A stretch of 35,736 bases of DNA from Nocardia brasiliensis IFM 10847 (GTDB taxonomy: Bacteria; Actinomycetota; Actinomycetes; Mycobacteriales; Mycobacteriaceae): NCBI RefSeq assembly GCF_000710915.1, contig NZ_BAUA01000053.1:1-35736 (forward strand), in the 5' to 3' direction. The translations under genes were made by a program, and so were the position numbers. Under the pieces are notes generated by a model that made no database searches, had not been told where the DNA came from, and worked only from the letters and a program-made list of their open reading frames with translations. Position 1 is the stretch's first letter; each line of letters begins with the position of its first letter. This document shows, in pieces, positions 24,434-32,767 of this stretch.

Positions 24434-25561
24434 GTGACCACTGCTCAATTCACCTTCCCGGTCCGTGACGTCGAGCTCGAGGTGCTCGATCGAGTCGCCG
24501 AACTGGCGGCGGGATTCGCCACTGTCGCAGCGGAATACGACGAACGCGCGGAGATCGCGGTCGGGCACCTGGCGGCTTTGCACGAGGCGGACCTCGACCG
24601 TGCCGTGCTGCCGGAACGGGTCGGCGGCCTGGGCCTGAGCTACGCGGCCTTCGGGCACCTGGTCCGGGTGCTCGCCGCGGCGGATCCGTCGACCGCGACG
24701 ATCTGGACGATGCACGCCGGCGCGGGCGTCGCGCTGGCGGAATTCACCGCCGAGACCCTCGGCCCGTTCTTCGCCGAGGAATTCCTCGCGGGCAAGCGAT
24801 TCGCCAACGCGCTGTCCGAACCCGCCAGCGGCAACCGGTTCCTCAATCCCCAGCAGGACGCCGTCGCGGTGGCCGGGGGCTGGCAGCTCACCGGCGCGAA
24901 ACGCTTTGTCTCCGGCTGTGAGATCGCCGAATACCTGCTCGTGAACGCGCGCGTCGACGATGTGCCCGCGTTCTTCGGGGTGGTGCCCGACGACACCGTG
25001 ACGACCGTCCCGATCTGGGACACCCTCGGGCTGCGCGCGACCCGCAGCCAGTTGCTCTCGTTCGACCACACCCTGCTGCGGGCCGAGTATCGCGGTCGCG
25101 CACCGGGTCCGGGCGACTTCGCGGTCATTCCGGCGGGCCTGCCCGCGATCTCGCTCGGCATCGCCGACGCGGCACTGGCGGCGCTGGTCGAGCACGCATG
25201 CTCGCGCGAGATCCTCGGCAAGCCGCTGTCGCATCAGCAGTGGGTGCAGTACGAGGTCGCCGACGTCGAAACGCGCCTCGCCGCCGCGCACGCGCTGTAC
25301 GACCGTGCGCTGTGGGAGGCGGACAACAGTGTGCCCACGTTCTTTCCGAACCTGTCGCGGGCCAAGTATCTGGCGAACAAGGTCGCGGTCGAGATCGCCC
25401 AGCTCGGCGTGCGGGTGGGCGGCGCGTCCGGTTACCTCAAGACCTCGCCGATCCAGCGACATCTGCGCGACGCCGAAGCCGGGCAGCTCATGGCGTACTC
25501 GACCGAGGTGATCGCCGGGATGATCGGCAAACTCGTGCTCGGCGTGCCCGCGGACGCGTAG
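24434..25561 (+). CDS. acyl-CoA dehydrogenase family protein
   Basis: This 375-residue protein has the three parts of an acyl-CoA dehydrogenase: a helical N-terminal domain with LPERVGGLGLSYAAFGHLV, a beta domain with NALSEPASGNRF and WQLTGAKRFVSGCEIAEY, and a C-terminal helical domain ending VRVGGASGYLKTSPIQRHLR. These enzymes use FAD to oxidise acyl-CoA or related thioesters, and some act as monooxygenases. I cannot name a clear catalytic glutamate. GTG 24434 follows AGGGAG. It is followed 118 bases later by a thioesterase gene in the same direction, so acyl-thioester metabolism is likely, perhaps in support of the lipid-type cluster nearby. Confidence 0.88.
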   Translation: MTTAQFTFPVRDVELEVLDRVAELAAGFATVAAEYDERAEIAVGHLAALHEADLDRAVLPERVGGLGLSYAAFGHLVRVLAAADPSTATIWTMHAGAGVALAEFTAETLGPFFAEEFLAGKRFANALSEPASGNRFLNPQQDAVAVAGGWQLTGAKRFVSGCEIAEYLLVNARVDDVPAFFGVVPDDTVTTVPIWDTLGLRATRSQLLSFDHTLLRAEYRGRAPGPGDFAVIPAGLPAISLGIADAALAALVEHACSREILGKPLSHQQWVQYEVADVETRLAAAHALYDRALWEADNSVPTFFPNLSRAKYLANKVAVEIAQLGVRVGGASGYLKTSPIQRHLRDAEAGQLMAYSTEVIAGMIGKLVLGVPADA

Positions 25562-25679
25562 CCGGCGGCCTGTGTTCGATCAGCCGATCGAAGGTGAGAA
25601 TGCAACGGCGGCAAGCCCGCTGGTGTTCACCGGGCGCTGATCGAATGGCCTGGCATCGTTCGCCAGGGAGGAAAAGGTC

Positions 25680-26186
25680 ATGACCAGCACCGATATACAG
25701 GCCGGCGAAGCGGCCACGCATCGCGCGGAAACGAGTACGCCCGACCCGACGGCCGCGTCCCGTGTCCACGAGCTGACCACGGTTTTCGAGCGTGGGTTAC
25801 AGGAGAACCTGGGCGTGGGCGCGTCGCTCGGCATTCGTTTGGAAGCAGCGGGCGCGGGATACACGCGCTATTACCTCGATCCGAATCCGGCCACCATCAA
25901 CGCGATGTTCACCGTGCACGGCGGGGTCATCGCGACCCTGATGGATACCGCGATGGGCAGCGCTGTGTTCACGAAACTCGGTGATGGTGTTGCCTATACG
26001 ACGCTGGAGCTGAAGGTGAACTTCATCCGGGCGGTCACGCTGGACGGCTCCCGGCTCACCTGTGTGGCCAACGCGGTGCACGTCGGCAGGCGGACCGCGA
26101 CGGCCGAAGGCCGCATCGTCGACGCGAACGGCAAGCTGATCGCGCACGGTTCGACCACGGTGCTGGTGTTGCAGCCGGACAGGTGA
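25680..26186 (+). CDS. PaaI-type hotdog thioesterase
   Basis: This 168-residue protein has a hotdog fold of the PaaI/YigI type, which hydrolyses acyl-CoA or aryl-CoA thioesters. The catalytic region reads TVHGGVIATLMDTAMGSAVF, with the conserved HGG and the aspartate on the central helix; YTTLELKVNFIRAV follows. The first 35 residues are likely disordered. AGGGAGG lies upstream of ATG 25680 at a normal distance. It ends just before a strong hairpin that separates it from the biosynthetic locus on the other strand. Confidence 0.9.
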   Translation: MTSTDIQAGEAATHRAETSTPDPTAASRVHELTTVFERGLQENLGVGASLGIRLEAAGAGYTRYYLDPNPATINAMFTVHGGVIATLMDTAMGSAVFTKLGDGVAYTTLELKVNFIRAVTLDGSRLTCVANAVHVGRRTATAEGRIVDANGKLIAHGSTTVLVLQPDR

Positions 26187-26195
26187 ACTGCCGAA

Positions 26196-26231
26196 TGGCC
26201 CTGCCCCCAGGAGCATTCGGGGGCAGGGCCA
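26196..26231. terminator. perfect 13-bp hairpin, bidirectional terminator
   Basis: TGGCCCTGCCCCC (26196-26208) pairs exactly with GGGGGCAGGGCCA (26219-26231) around a 10-base loop. It lies between the stop of the thioesterase (26186) and the stop of the convergent desaturase gene (26247), so it very likely ends transcription from both sides and marks the left border of the biosynthetic locus. Confidence 0.82.
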
Positions 26232-26246
26232 GTTGGCTGCCGAAGT

Positions 26247-27089
26247 TCAGACCACGGTGCGGCATTCGTCGATGAAGTGCACCAGCTCGTCCAGCCGATC
26301 GGTGCGAGCGTCCACCGCGCGGTCGATCACCTTGATCAGATGTTCGTAGGCTTCGGTGTGGTCGTAAGCGGCCACGTCGGCGATCCGCAACGCCCAGCGC
26401 CAGTAGCCACGCATGGTGTCGGCCAACGGCATTCGGAAGTTGGCGATCACGTCGCGGATCGGCTGCACCGTCGCGTCGCCGTGCACCCGTAGATAGCGCC
26501 CGACCACGTCGGCCATGAAGCTGAAGTGCCTTGCCTCGTCCCTGGCCAGCCGCGTCAGCACCGCGGCGAGCACGGGATCGGCGGCGACGTCCCGCAGGTG
26601 CTGGTAGTACATCTGGGTGGCCTTTTCCTGCACCAGCGCGTAGGCGAAGAACTGCACCGGGTGCTCGTACGGCAGGTCGAACGGCTTCTGGCCCTCGACC
26701 GCCAGTTCCGTGCGCAGCGCGCCTCGTTCGGCGAGGCCGGACGCCTCCTGGTACCGGGCGAGCGCCCTGGCGTGCGTGTCCTCCTCGAGCGCCCAGCGCA
26801 CGGTGAAGTGATAGAGCTCGCGGTTGTGCACGAAGGTGTCCCGGTCGACGCTGTCGTCCACCGGGAAATAGCGGTGGTACACCTCGAAATAGCCGGGCAG
26901 GTGATCTTCGATCAGGGTGACGAACTGCACTGCCGATCGCTGGCCCTCGGTGAGCCGGCCGGCGTCGGCGCGGGACCAGTCGAAGGCGGTCTCCACATCC
27001 CACGCCCGTGCGGCGGGAGAGGCGGCCAGGAAGCCGTCGACCGCCGCCGCGACCTCGTCGACCGGGATGCGTGCGGACTCGATATCCAT
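26247..27089 (-). CDS. acyl-ACP desaturase-like diiron enzyme
   Basis: This 280-residue protein is a soluble ferritin-like desaturase of the stearoyl-ACP/DesA type. All six diiron ligands are in place: E61 in LIEDHLPGY, E103 and H106 in ALEEDTHARAL, E155 in ALVQEKATQMYY, and E185 and H188 in LARDEARHFSFM. Such enzymes insert double bonds (or oxidise) fatty chains on acyl carrier protein using O2 and reduced ferredoxin. AGGAG precedes ATG 27089. It is the last gene of the minus-strand arm, after a methyltransferase and an ACP gene, so an ACP-bound acyl chain is the probable substrate. It is shorter than plant enzymes but similar to mycobacterial DesA2. Confidence 0.9.
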   Translation of the reverse strand: MDIESARIPVDEVAAAVDGFLAASPAARAWDVETAFDWSRADAGRLTEGQRSAVQFVTLIEDHLPGYFEVYHRYFPVDDSVDRDTFVHNRELYHFTVRWALEEDTHARALARYQEASGLAERGALRTELAVEGQKPFDLPYEHPVQFFAYALVQEKATQMYYQHLRDVAADPVLAAVLTRLARDEARHFSFMADVVGRYLRVHGDATVQPIRDVIANFRMPLADTMRGYWRWALRIADVAAYDHTEAYEHLIKVIDRAVDARTDRLDELVHFIDECRTVV

Positions 27090-27106
27090 CTGTCTCTCCT
27101 GCCCCG

Positions 27107-27970
27107 TCAGCGGGCGTTGCGGCAGGTCAGCGCGTAGTGCTTGGTCGTGTAACCCCAGCCCGCGTTGGCGATCTCCAGGTAGTGCCGCAGTTTCGCGGAC
27201 AGTCCGGGCCCGTGCGCGTCGATGCGCGCCGCGGCCGCGTCCACGTTGCCGATCCAGTCGTCGATGGTGCGGCGGTAGTGGTCGGTGAGGTCGTCCACCG
27301 CGACGATCGAGAAGCCCGCGTCTTCGGCGGCTGTCACCAGATCCGACAGCGGCCGCAGCGCACCCCATCCGAAGATGTCCGCCCGGACGAACTCGGTGCC
27401 GTCCTTCGTGTCGAAGGCCCGGTGCGCCGCGGCGTTTCGGAAGCAGCTCTCCGAAACGTACAGGGTGCCACCGCGGCGCAGCACGGCGCGGGCCCGGCGG
27501 AAGACCTCGTCGAGATCTGGCATGTGCACGATGGAACCGAGCAGGGTGACGGCGTCGACGCTGCGGGGCGGCAGGTCCATTCGCTCGAAATGGCCGACCC
27601 TGGTCTGCACCAGTTCGCCGACGCCACGCGCCGCGGCCTGTTCCGCGATGTAAGCGTGCTGACGCGGTGCCGGGCTGACACCCATTGTGCGGCAACCGAA
27701 TTCCTCGGCCATGAACAGGATCAGCGAGCCCCAGCCGCAGCCGACGTCGAGCAGTGCTTCGCCGCCGCGCAAGCCGAGCCGGTTCGCGACGAAGTGGAGC
27801 TTGGTGCGCTGCGCCTGTGCCAGGGTGTCGTCCGTGGCGGTGTAGAGCGCGGAGCTGTACTTGCGCAGCGGATCCAGGAACTGGCCGAAGATATCCGGAT
27901 CCAAGTCGTAGTGCTGGTTGGTATCGGCGATGCCGGCCCGGGGCCCGGCCGGCTGTTCGACGGCGGTCAC
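27107..27970 (-). CDS. CFA/mycolic-acid-synthase-type methyltransferase
   Basis: This 287-residue SAM-dependent enzyme is like cyclopropane fatty acid and mycolate cyclopropane synthases: HYDLDPDIFGQFLDPLRKYSS (residues 20-40), TLAQAQRTKLHFVANRLGL and LLDVGCGWGSL (73-83) match the family. Those enzymes add a methylene to double bonds. The segment that holds the bicarbonate-binding glutamate in known synthases (E in FEHFG) reads LLGSIVHMPDL here, without glutamate, so the reaction may be simple C- or O-methylation. GTG 27970 overlaps the ACP stop in a GTGA junction. Its place beside two desaturases suggests action on an unsaturated acyl chain. Confidence 0.87.
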   Translation of the reverse strand: MTAVEQPAGPRAGIADTNQHYDLDPDIFGQFLDPLRKYSSALYTATDDTLAQAQRTKLHFVANRLGLRGGEALLDVGCGWGSLILFMAEEFGCRTMGVSPAPRQHAYIAEQAAARGVGELVQTRVGHFERMDLPPRSVDAVTLLGSIVHMPDLDEVFRRARAVLRRGGTLYVSESCFRNAAAHRAFDTKDGTEFVRADIFGWGALRPLSDLVTAAEDAGFSIVAVDDLTDHYRRTIDDWIGNVDAAAARIDAHGPGLSAKLRHYLEIANAGWGYTTKHYALTCRNAR

Positions 27971-28224
27971 GCCGCGGCCTCGCGCAACGCCCGTTCGACG
28001 ACCGTGACCACGTCGTTCAATGTGGACAGTCCGAAGACGTCCTGGTCCTCGAGCTCGATGTCGTAGGTCTTCTCGATCTTGGCGACCATGCGCAGCACCC
28101 GCACGGAATCGACGCCCGACATGCCGCGCAGGTCGACGTCGGGCCGCAGATCCGGTGCGGCGAGACCGGTTTCGGCGGCGGCGATCGCGGTGACGGTGGT
28201 CAGGATGTCGGCGGGGGCGGTCAT
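27967..28224 (-). CDS. acyl carrier protein
   Basis: This 85-residue protein is a stand-alone acyl carrier protein. The phosphopantetheine serine is S40 in RGMSGVDSVRVLRMV, where VDS replaces the usual DSL. Acidic helices (EKTYDIELED) and the final helix (TLNDVVTVVERAL) follow the family pattern. ATG 28224 overlaps the thioesterase stop in an ATGA junction. It most likely receives the acyl chain from the AMP ligase encoded further upstream in the same operon and presents it to the diiron enzymes and the methyltransferase. Confidence 0.9.
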   Translation of the reverse strand: MTAPADILTTVTAIAAAETGLAAPDLRPDVDLRGMSGVDSVRVLRMVAKIEKTYDIELEDQDVFGLSTLNDVVTVVERALREAAA

Positions 28225-28772
28225 GAGTGAACTCCGTTCGTCGAGAAGGTATTCGTGGCGGACAGAGCCGCGCAGAGCACGGCGACCTCGTCGTCGCCGA
28301 GGGTGAGCTGGTGGCGCACGTCGTCGAGTGCGAAGGGCTGGTAGGTGGCGGCGGAGGTGGCGCAGACGGTGCCGTGGCGGTCCAGGATCTCGGCCGTGGC
28401 CTGGAGCGGCCGATCCGGTGCGGACTCGGCAAGTGTTGCGACACAGGTGTATTCGTGGTCGATCAACAGGGGTGTGAGGAACCTGGTGCGCTGGGTGACG
28501 GTGAAGGCGGGCTGGTTGCGCGCGAGCACGATCAGGTTGCCCATCACCTCGTCGCAGATCACTCCGGTCAAACCGCCGTGCACCACACCGGGATACGACT
28601 CGAACCGCCGGCCGAGCCGGAACCGGGACTGCAGCCCGTCCGGATGCGGGAAGAAGCTCAGCCGCAAACCGCCGGCGTTGTGCGGCGAGCAGCCGAAACA
28701 GTGATAGTCGGGAATGACCGACCACGGCACCGCTACGGTGTCCTGGCTGGGTGCCGAAACCGGGGCAGCCAT
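28221..28772 (-). CDS. hotdog thioesterase (PaaI/DUF4442-like)
   Basis: This 183-residue protein has a hotdog fold. The early CFGCSPHNAGGLRLSF motif is typical of a group of PaaI-like thioesterases, and the active-site region reads YPGVVHGGLTGVICDEVMG. Inside an ACP-based operon its probable role is to release the finished acyl chain, or to edit wrong chains, from ACP. ATG 28772 lies 4 bases after the stop of the upstream diiron gene and is preferred to an ATG at 28802 that would overlap it. The last 25 residues are not typical of the family. Confidence 0.86.
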   Translation of the reverse strand: MAAPVSAPSQDTVAVPWSVIPDYHCFGCSPHNAGGLRLSFFPHPDGLQSRFRLGRRFESYPGVVHGGLTGVICDEVMGNLIVLARNQPAFTVTQRTRFLTPLLIDHEYTCVATLAESAPDRPLQATAEILDRHGTVCATSAATYQPFALDDVRHQLTLGDDEVAVLCAALSATNTFSTNGVHS

Positions 28773-28776
28773 CGCG

Positions 28777-29565
28777 TCAGCCCAGCACGTCGGCGAGCGC
28801 ACGGCGCACCTTGGCGTTGCTGGACAGGTCCAGGCCGGTCATGTTCGCGAACGTGCGACGGACCTTGTCGTGCAGCACATCCAGCTCACCCTCGGCCGCC
28901 ACCTGCTCGAGGAACAGGTCGAAACCGGTGTCGATGGTCTCGTGGTCGCCGAGTTCGCTGATGCCCGCCTTGAAGGTGCTCACCGGATGCTTGATCTTCG
29001 CCTCGGAGCTGTAGACATACAGCGTTTCCAGCACCGAGGGCAGCTCCTCGGGCCGCTGCGCCAGCCGCTCGGTGGCGTAGTGGATGAACTCGCGCGCGTG
29101 CCCGGCTTCGTCACGACTCGCGTTGAGCAGCAGACCTTTCAGCACCGGCTCTTGTACCCAGGCCGCGACCGCCCGGTAGATGTGATTCACCGTGAGCTCG
29201 GAGATGATGTTGGTCGCGAGCGTCGCCGACGGGGTGCTGCCCGGTGCGTACGGCTCGCGCATCGAGTCGACCGCCTTCTCGTCCACGCTCTCGCCGATCG
29301 CGCCGAGCCAGGACCGGAAGGCGTAGTGGTGCTGCACTTCCTGGTAGCCCCACACCACCGCGAAGGTGGAGAAGTCGTAGTCGTCGACGAATTCGTTCAT
29401 GAAGCCGTGGACGGCGGCGATCACGTTGGACTCGCCCATCGTCGCGCTCTTGGCCAGCGTCACGTACTCGGGACGGACCAGCGTGCGGTCGACCGCGTCG
29501 AGCTCGAGGTCGGCCAGCTTCCAGTGCAGGCGCTCGTAGTGGCGGAAGACGTCATAGCTGTGCAC
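28777..29565 (-). CDS. ferritin-like diiron oxidase/desaturase, second type
   Basis: This 262-residue all-helical protein has a complete set of likely diiron ligands: E45 in MGESNVIAAVHGF, E76 and H79 in GYQEVQHHYAF, E123 in ISELTVNHIY, and E153 and H156 in SRDEAGHAREF. This is the ferritin-like/acyl-ACP desaturase arrangement, but the sequence is far from the desaturase at 26247-27089 and lacks its motifs, so it could be an N-oxygenase, an acetylenase-like or a hydroxylating enzyme. GTG 29565 follows AGGAG at 6-base spacing. It is located between the AMP ligase and the thioesterase/ACP genes and so probably acts on the carrier-bound chain. Confidence 0.82.
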   Translation of the reverse strand: MHSYDVFRHYERLHWKLADLELDAVDRTLVRPEYVTLAKSATMGESNVIAAVHGFMNEFVDDYDFSTFAVVWGYQEVQHHYAFRSWLGAIGESVDEKAVDSMREPYAPGSTPSATLATNIISELTVNHIYRAVAAWVQEPVLKGLLLNASRDEAGHAREFIHYATERLAQRPEELPSVLETLYVYSSEAKIKHPVSTFKAGISELGDHETIDTGFDLFLEQVAAEGELDVLHDKVRRTFANMTGLDLSSNAKVRRALADVLG

Positions 29566-29610
29566 AGGGGACTCCTGTTCGTCGGTGCCGGGAGGGTGGT
29601 CGTAGTGGTG

Positions 29611-31272
29611 TCAGCGGGTCGCAGCGATGAGGCCGCGCGCGGCCAGCCGCTGGAGTTTGCCGCTGCTGGTACGCGGAATGGTCCGAGGCGCAACGAGGTA
29701 CACGTCCACGGCGGCCAGTCCGAGGCGGGCCGTGACCTGAGCCCGGATCCGCTCGCCGAGCGCGTCGGCGGCCGGGCCGGTGAGCTCGGTTTCCGCGATG
29801 AGCGCGATCACGTCCGTGCCGTCCGGATCGATGGCGGCGGTGCAGCGGCCCTTGTAGACGCCGTCGAGATCGTGCACGGCCGCCTCGACGTCTTGGGCGT
29901 AGTAGTTCACGCCGCGCACGGTGATCATGTCCTTGCACCGGCCGGTGACGAAAAGCTCACCGCCGCGCAGATATCCGAGGTCCCCGGTGCGCAGCCAGCC
30001 GTCCGCGGTGTGCAGGCCCGCGACGGATTCGGGCGCGGTGGTCAGGTAGCCGTCGGTGACCGAGGCGCCCTGGATGAGGATCTCGCCGACGACGCCGTCG
30101 GGCAGTTCGCGGTCGTCGTCCGGGTCGACGATGCGCAATCGCAGGCCGGGCACGGCCGAACCCACGGACGCCACGGCACGCGCGCCGGGCGTGCGCGCGG
30201 AAACCTGTTGCGCCCGTGCGTTGTCGGAGAGCGCCGCGCGATCCACCCAGTCGAACACCGGGGCCCGGCCCAGCGGCGGGAACGCGACCGCGAGGGTCGC
30301 CTCGGCCATGCCGTAGACGCCGAACATGGTGGACGGCGCGAATCCGGCGGGCGCGAACCGGGCGCAGAACGCGGCGACCACGTCCAGTGAGATCGGCTCG
30401 GAACCGTTGAAGGCGATCCGCCAGTGCCGCAGGTCGAACTCGGCGGCCTGTTCCGGTGGCACCGCGGCGAGCAGGGCCTGATAACCGAAGTTCGGCATGG
30501 CGGTGATCGTGGTGCCGCTGGCGGCGAATTCGGCCAGCCAGCGCGCGGGATCCTTGACGAAGGCCACCGGTGACCAGATATGGGCCGGTATGCCGCGCAG
30601 GATCGCCGACAGCGTGCCGAACAGGCCCATGTCGTGGAACAGCGGCAGCCAGAAGCCGCCGCGGTCGTCGAGGCTCAGCGCGATCCCGGTGCGGATCGCG
30701 GCCAGGCCGCTGAGCACGTTGCGGTGGGTCAGTCGCACGCCCTTGGGCGCCGCGGTGCTGCCGGAGGTGAATTGCACGATCGCGAGATCGTCGGGAGTGA
30801 GGGCGGGCAGCGTCCGGTCTTCGTCCGCGTCGGCGGCGAACAATGTTGCGGTATCGAGCAATTCGACGTCGACCGCGGTGCCGAGCAGTGCCGTCAGGTC
30901 CGCGAATCGAGGCGATACCAGGACGGTGCGCATGCCCGCCGCCGCGACGATCGCCGCGAGTTTGCGCGGATAGCCGTCCATCTGGCGCGCGCCCGCGGGC
31001 AGCGGCAGCGGCGTGGCCGCGCCGCCCGCTGCCGCGATACCGAACAGACTGACCAGGAACTCGGGAGCATTGGGGCACAGGATGCCCACCGGCTCGCCGC
31101 GGGTGATTCCGTGCCGTACGAGTGCGGCGGCGGCCGTCCGGGCGCGCCGGTCGAGTTCGGCGTAGTCCACGGTTTCCGATACCGACCAGAACGTGGCCGA
31201 CACCCCGGGGTGTCCGGCCGCGATCTCGGCCAGCGCGCCGTGCAGGGTTTCGACCGATTCCGCAGAATTCAT
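29611..31272 (-). CDS. fatty acyl-AMP ligase (FAAL)
   Basis: This 553-residue adenylate-forming enzyme matches fatty acyl-AMP ligases, which activate a free fatty acid as acyl-AMP and pass it to a carrier protein. Motifs are FTSGSTAAPKG (168-178), WLPLFHDMGLFG (208-219), the FAAL-typical PNFGYQALL and RIAFNGSEPIS, GVYGMAEATL (318-327), GDLGYLRGGELFVTGRCKDM and the catalytic lysine K539 in SSGKLQR. It is the first gene of the minus-strand arm and feeds the ACP encoded downstream. ATG 31272 has only a weak ribosome binding site. The specific chain length cannot be read from the sequence. Confidence 0.92.
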   Translation of the reverse strand: MNSAESVETLHGALAEIAAGHPGVSATFWSVSETVDYAELDRRARTAAAALVRHGITRGEPVGILCPNAPEFLVSLFGIAAAGGAATPLPLPAGARQMDGYPRKLAAIVAAAGMRTVLVSPRFADLTALLGTAVDVELLDTATLFAADADEDRTLPALTPDDLAIVQFTSGSTAAPKGVRLTHRNVLSGLAAIRTGIALSLDDRGGFWLPLFHDMGLFGTLSAILRGIPAHIWSPVAFVKDPARWLAEFAASGTTITAMPNFGYQALLAAVPPEQAAEFDLRHWRIAFNGSEPISLDVVAAFCARFAPAGFAPSTMFGVYGMAEATLAVAFPPLGRAPVFDWVDRAALSDNARAQQVSARTPGARAVASVGSAVPGLRLRIVDPDDDRELPDGVVGEILIQGASVTDGYLTTAPESVAGLHTADGWLRTGDLGYLRGGELFVTGRCKDMITVRGVNYYAQDVEAAVHDLDGVYKGRCTAAIDPDGTDVIALIAETELTGPAADALGERIRAQVTARLGLAAVDVYLVAPRTIPRTSSGKLQRLAARGLIAATR

Positions 31273-31330
31273 GGCTGCCACGACAACAGCGAATTGTGAC
31301 GGTGCCTTGAACTGACTGTGAATTGCCGTG

Positions 31331-31410
31331 TGCGATAAACAGGGTCGATCAACCAATCGCGGTGCGCGATAAAGGATTTCCACTATGGCGCGATAGGAAC
31401 GGATGATCGC
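31331..31410. promoter_or_regulatory. repeated GCGATA motifs in the divergent cluster promoter
   Basis: The 228-base gap between the FAAL gene and the first P450 holds GCGATAAA at 31332-31339 and 31366-31373 and GCGATAGG at 31390-31397. ATCGCG (31356-31361) and CGCGAT (31365-31370) form a perfect six-base inverted repeat around three bases, and a further ATCGC lies at 31406-31410. Such repeats in a divergent promoter region are likely operators for a shared regulator of both arms. No regulator gene for this locus lies in the window. Confidence 0.45.
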
Positions 31411-31500
31411 CGCAGCGCGGAAGTGTCGGTGACCACGACGATTCATTACGCACCGCTATTGCGATGACGCGCCTACTTTTCGACAATTCAGGAGTTACCG

Positions 31501-32739
31501 GTGAGTTCCGAGCATTCGGCGGTCGAGGAATTGACCCCGGTTCAACTGGCGGTGATCGAGAGCGTCGCACCGCATATGCGTCACGACCCGTACGGCAGTT
31601 ACGCGGTGCTGCGCGGTGCCGGACCGTTCGTGCCGGGACCGCACGACATGCACCTGGTGACGGGTCACCACGAAGCACAGACGATCATGCAGGATCCGCG
31701 CTGGAGTCACGCCGAGGAGCCGAAGCTGCTGCACGGCGACAGCGACGTCGAACTGCCCGGCTCGTTTCTGTGGATGGAGCCGCCGGACCACACCCGGCTG
31801 CGCGGACTGGTGAGCAAGGCGTTCACCGCGCGCACCATCGGCGGCATGCGCGAGCGCGCCGAACGACTCGTGGCGGACCGGATGGACGAGATGCTCGCCG
31901 CGCGCGAGGTGGACCTGCTGGACGCGCTGGCGTATCCGCTGCCGCTGACCATGGTGTGTGAAATGCTCGGCGTGCCCGCCGACGCGCACGAGCACGTGCG
32001 GGAGATCTCCACGGCCATTGCCCGCGGTCTCGACCCGGATGTGCTGCTGTCGCCGGACGAATTGGCCGCCCGGACCGCCGCCGTCTACGCGTTCCTCGAC
32101 TTCTTCGGTGAACTGGTGGCGCGGCGGCGCAGGGACCCGCGCGACGATCTGATCACCGCGCTGGTGCAGGCCGACGACGCGGGCGCGCAGCTCACGTCGA
32201 ACGAATTGCTGGGCACGCTACTGATTCTCGTGGTCGCCGGGCACGAGACGACGGTGAATCTGATCGGCAACGGTGTCCTGGCGCTCATCCGCAACCCCGG
32301 CGAATTCGAGCGGCTGCGCAGCTGTCCCGAGCTGTGCGAGCCCGCCGTGGACGAGGTGCTGCGCTACGACGCACCGGTGCACCTGACCACCCGGACCGCG
32401 CACGAGGTGATCACCGTCTCCGGGCGCACGTTCGCGCCGGGCGACGCGGTGATCGTGCTGCTCGCCTCCGCCAACCGCGACCCGCGGGCCTTTCCCGACG
32501 CGGACCGGTTCGATATCGCCCGCTACGCCCGTGGTCGGAAAGCGGAGCGGCACTTGTCCTTCGGGCTCGGGCTGCACTACTGCCTCGGCGCGCCACTGGC
32601 GCGGCTCGAGATGCAGGCGGTGCTGCGCGCGATCGCTGCCCGGGTCGATGCGATGACTCTGCTCGAGGAACCGCCGTACCGGCCGAACGTGGTCGTCCGC
32701 GGCATGTCGCGACTCCGGGTCCGGCTGGACGGCCGATGA
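31501..32739 (+). CDS. cytochrome P450, first of the right arm
   Basis: This 412-residue P450 is complete and canonical: AGHETT in the I-helix (246-251), E285-V-L-R288 in the K-helix and the haem loop FGLGLHYCLGAP with C361. It resembles bacterial CYP107/CYP105-type enzymes that tailor natural products by hydroxylation or epoxidation. GTG 31501 follows AGGAG (31490-31494) at 6-base spacing. It opens the plus-strand arm, and 28 bases after its stop a second P450 begins. Divergence from the FAAL gene suggests joint control. Confidence 0.93.
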   Translation: MSSEHSAVEELTPVQLAVIESVAPHMRHDPYGSYAVLRGAGPFVPGPHDMHLVTGHHEAQTIMQDPRWSHAEEPKLLHGDSDVELPGSFLWMEPPDHTRLRGLVSKAFTARTIGGMRERAERLVADRMDEMLAAREVDLLDALAYPLPLTMVCEMLGVPADAHEHVREISTAIARGLDPDVLLSPDELAARTAAVYAFLDFFGELVARRRRDPRDDLITALVQADDAGAQLTSNELLGTLLILVVAGHETTVNLIGNGVLALIRNPGEFERLRSCPELCEPAVDEVLRYDAPVHLTTRTAHEVITVSGRTFAPGDAVIVLLASANRDPRAFPDADRFDIARYARGRKAERHLSFGLGLHYCLGAPLARLEMQAVLRAIAARVDAMTLLEEPPYRPNVVVRGMSRLRVRLDGR

Positions 32740-32767
32740 CCTCGCGCGCACGGAAACAGGAGCAATG

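Noticed and set aside
26247..29565. Terminal-alkyne cassette of the JamABC type
   Set aside because: The ligase and ACP fit, but the membrane-bound desaturase/acetylenase with histidine boxes is absent; both oxidases are ferritin-like. The resemblance is kept only as an analogy.
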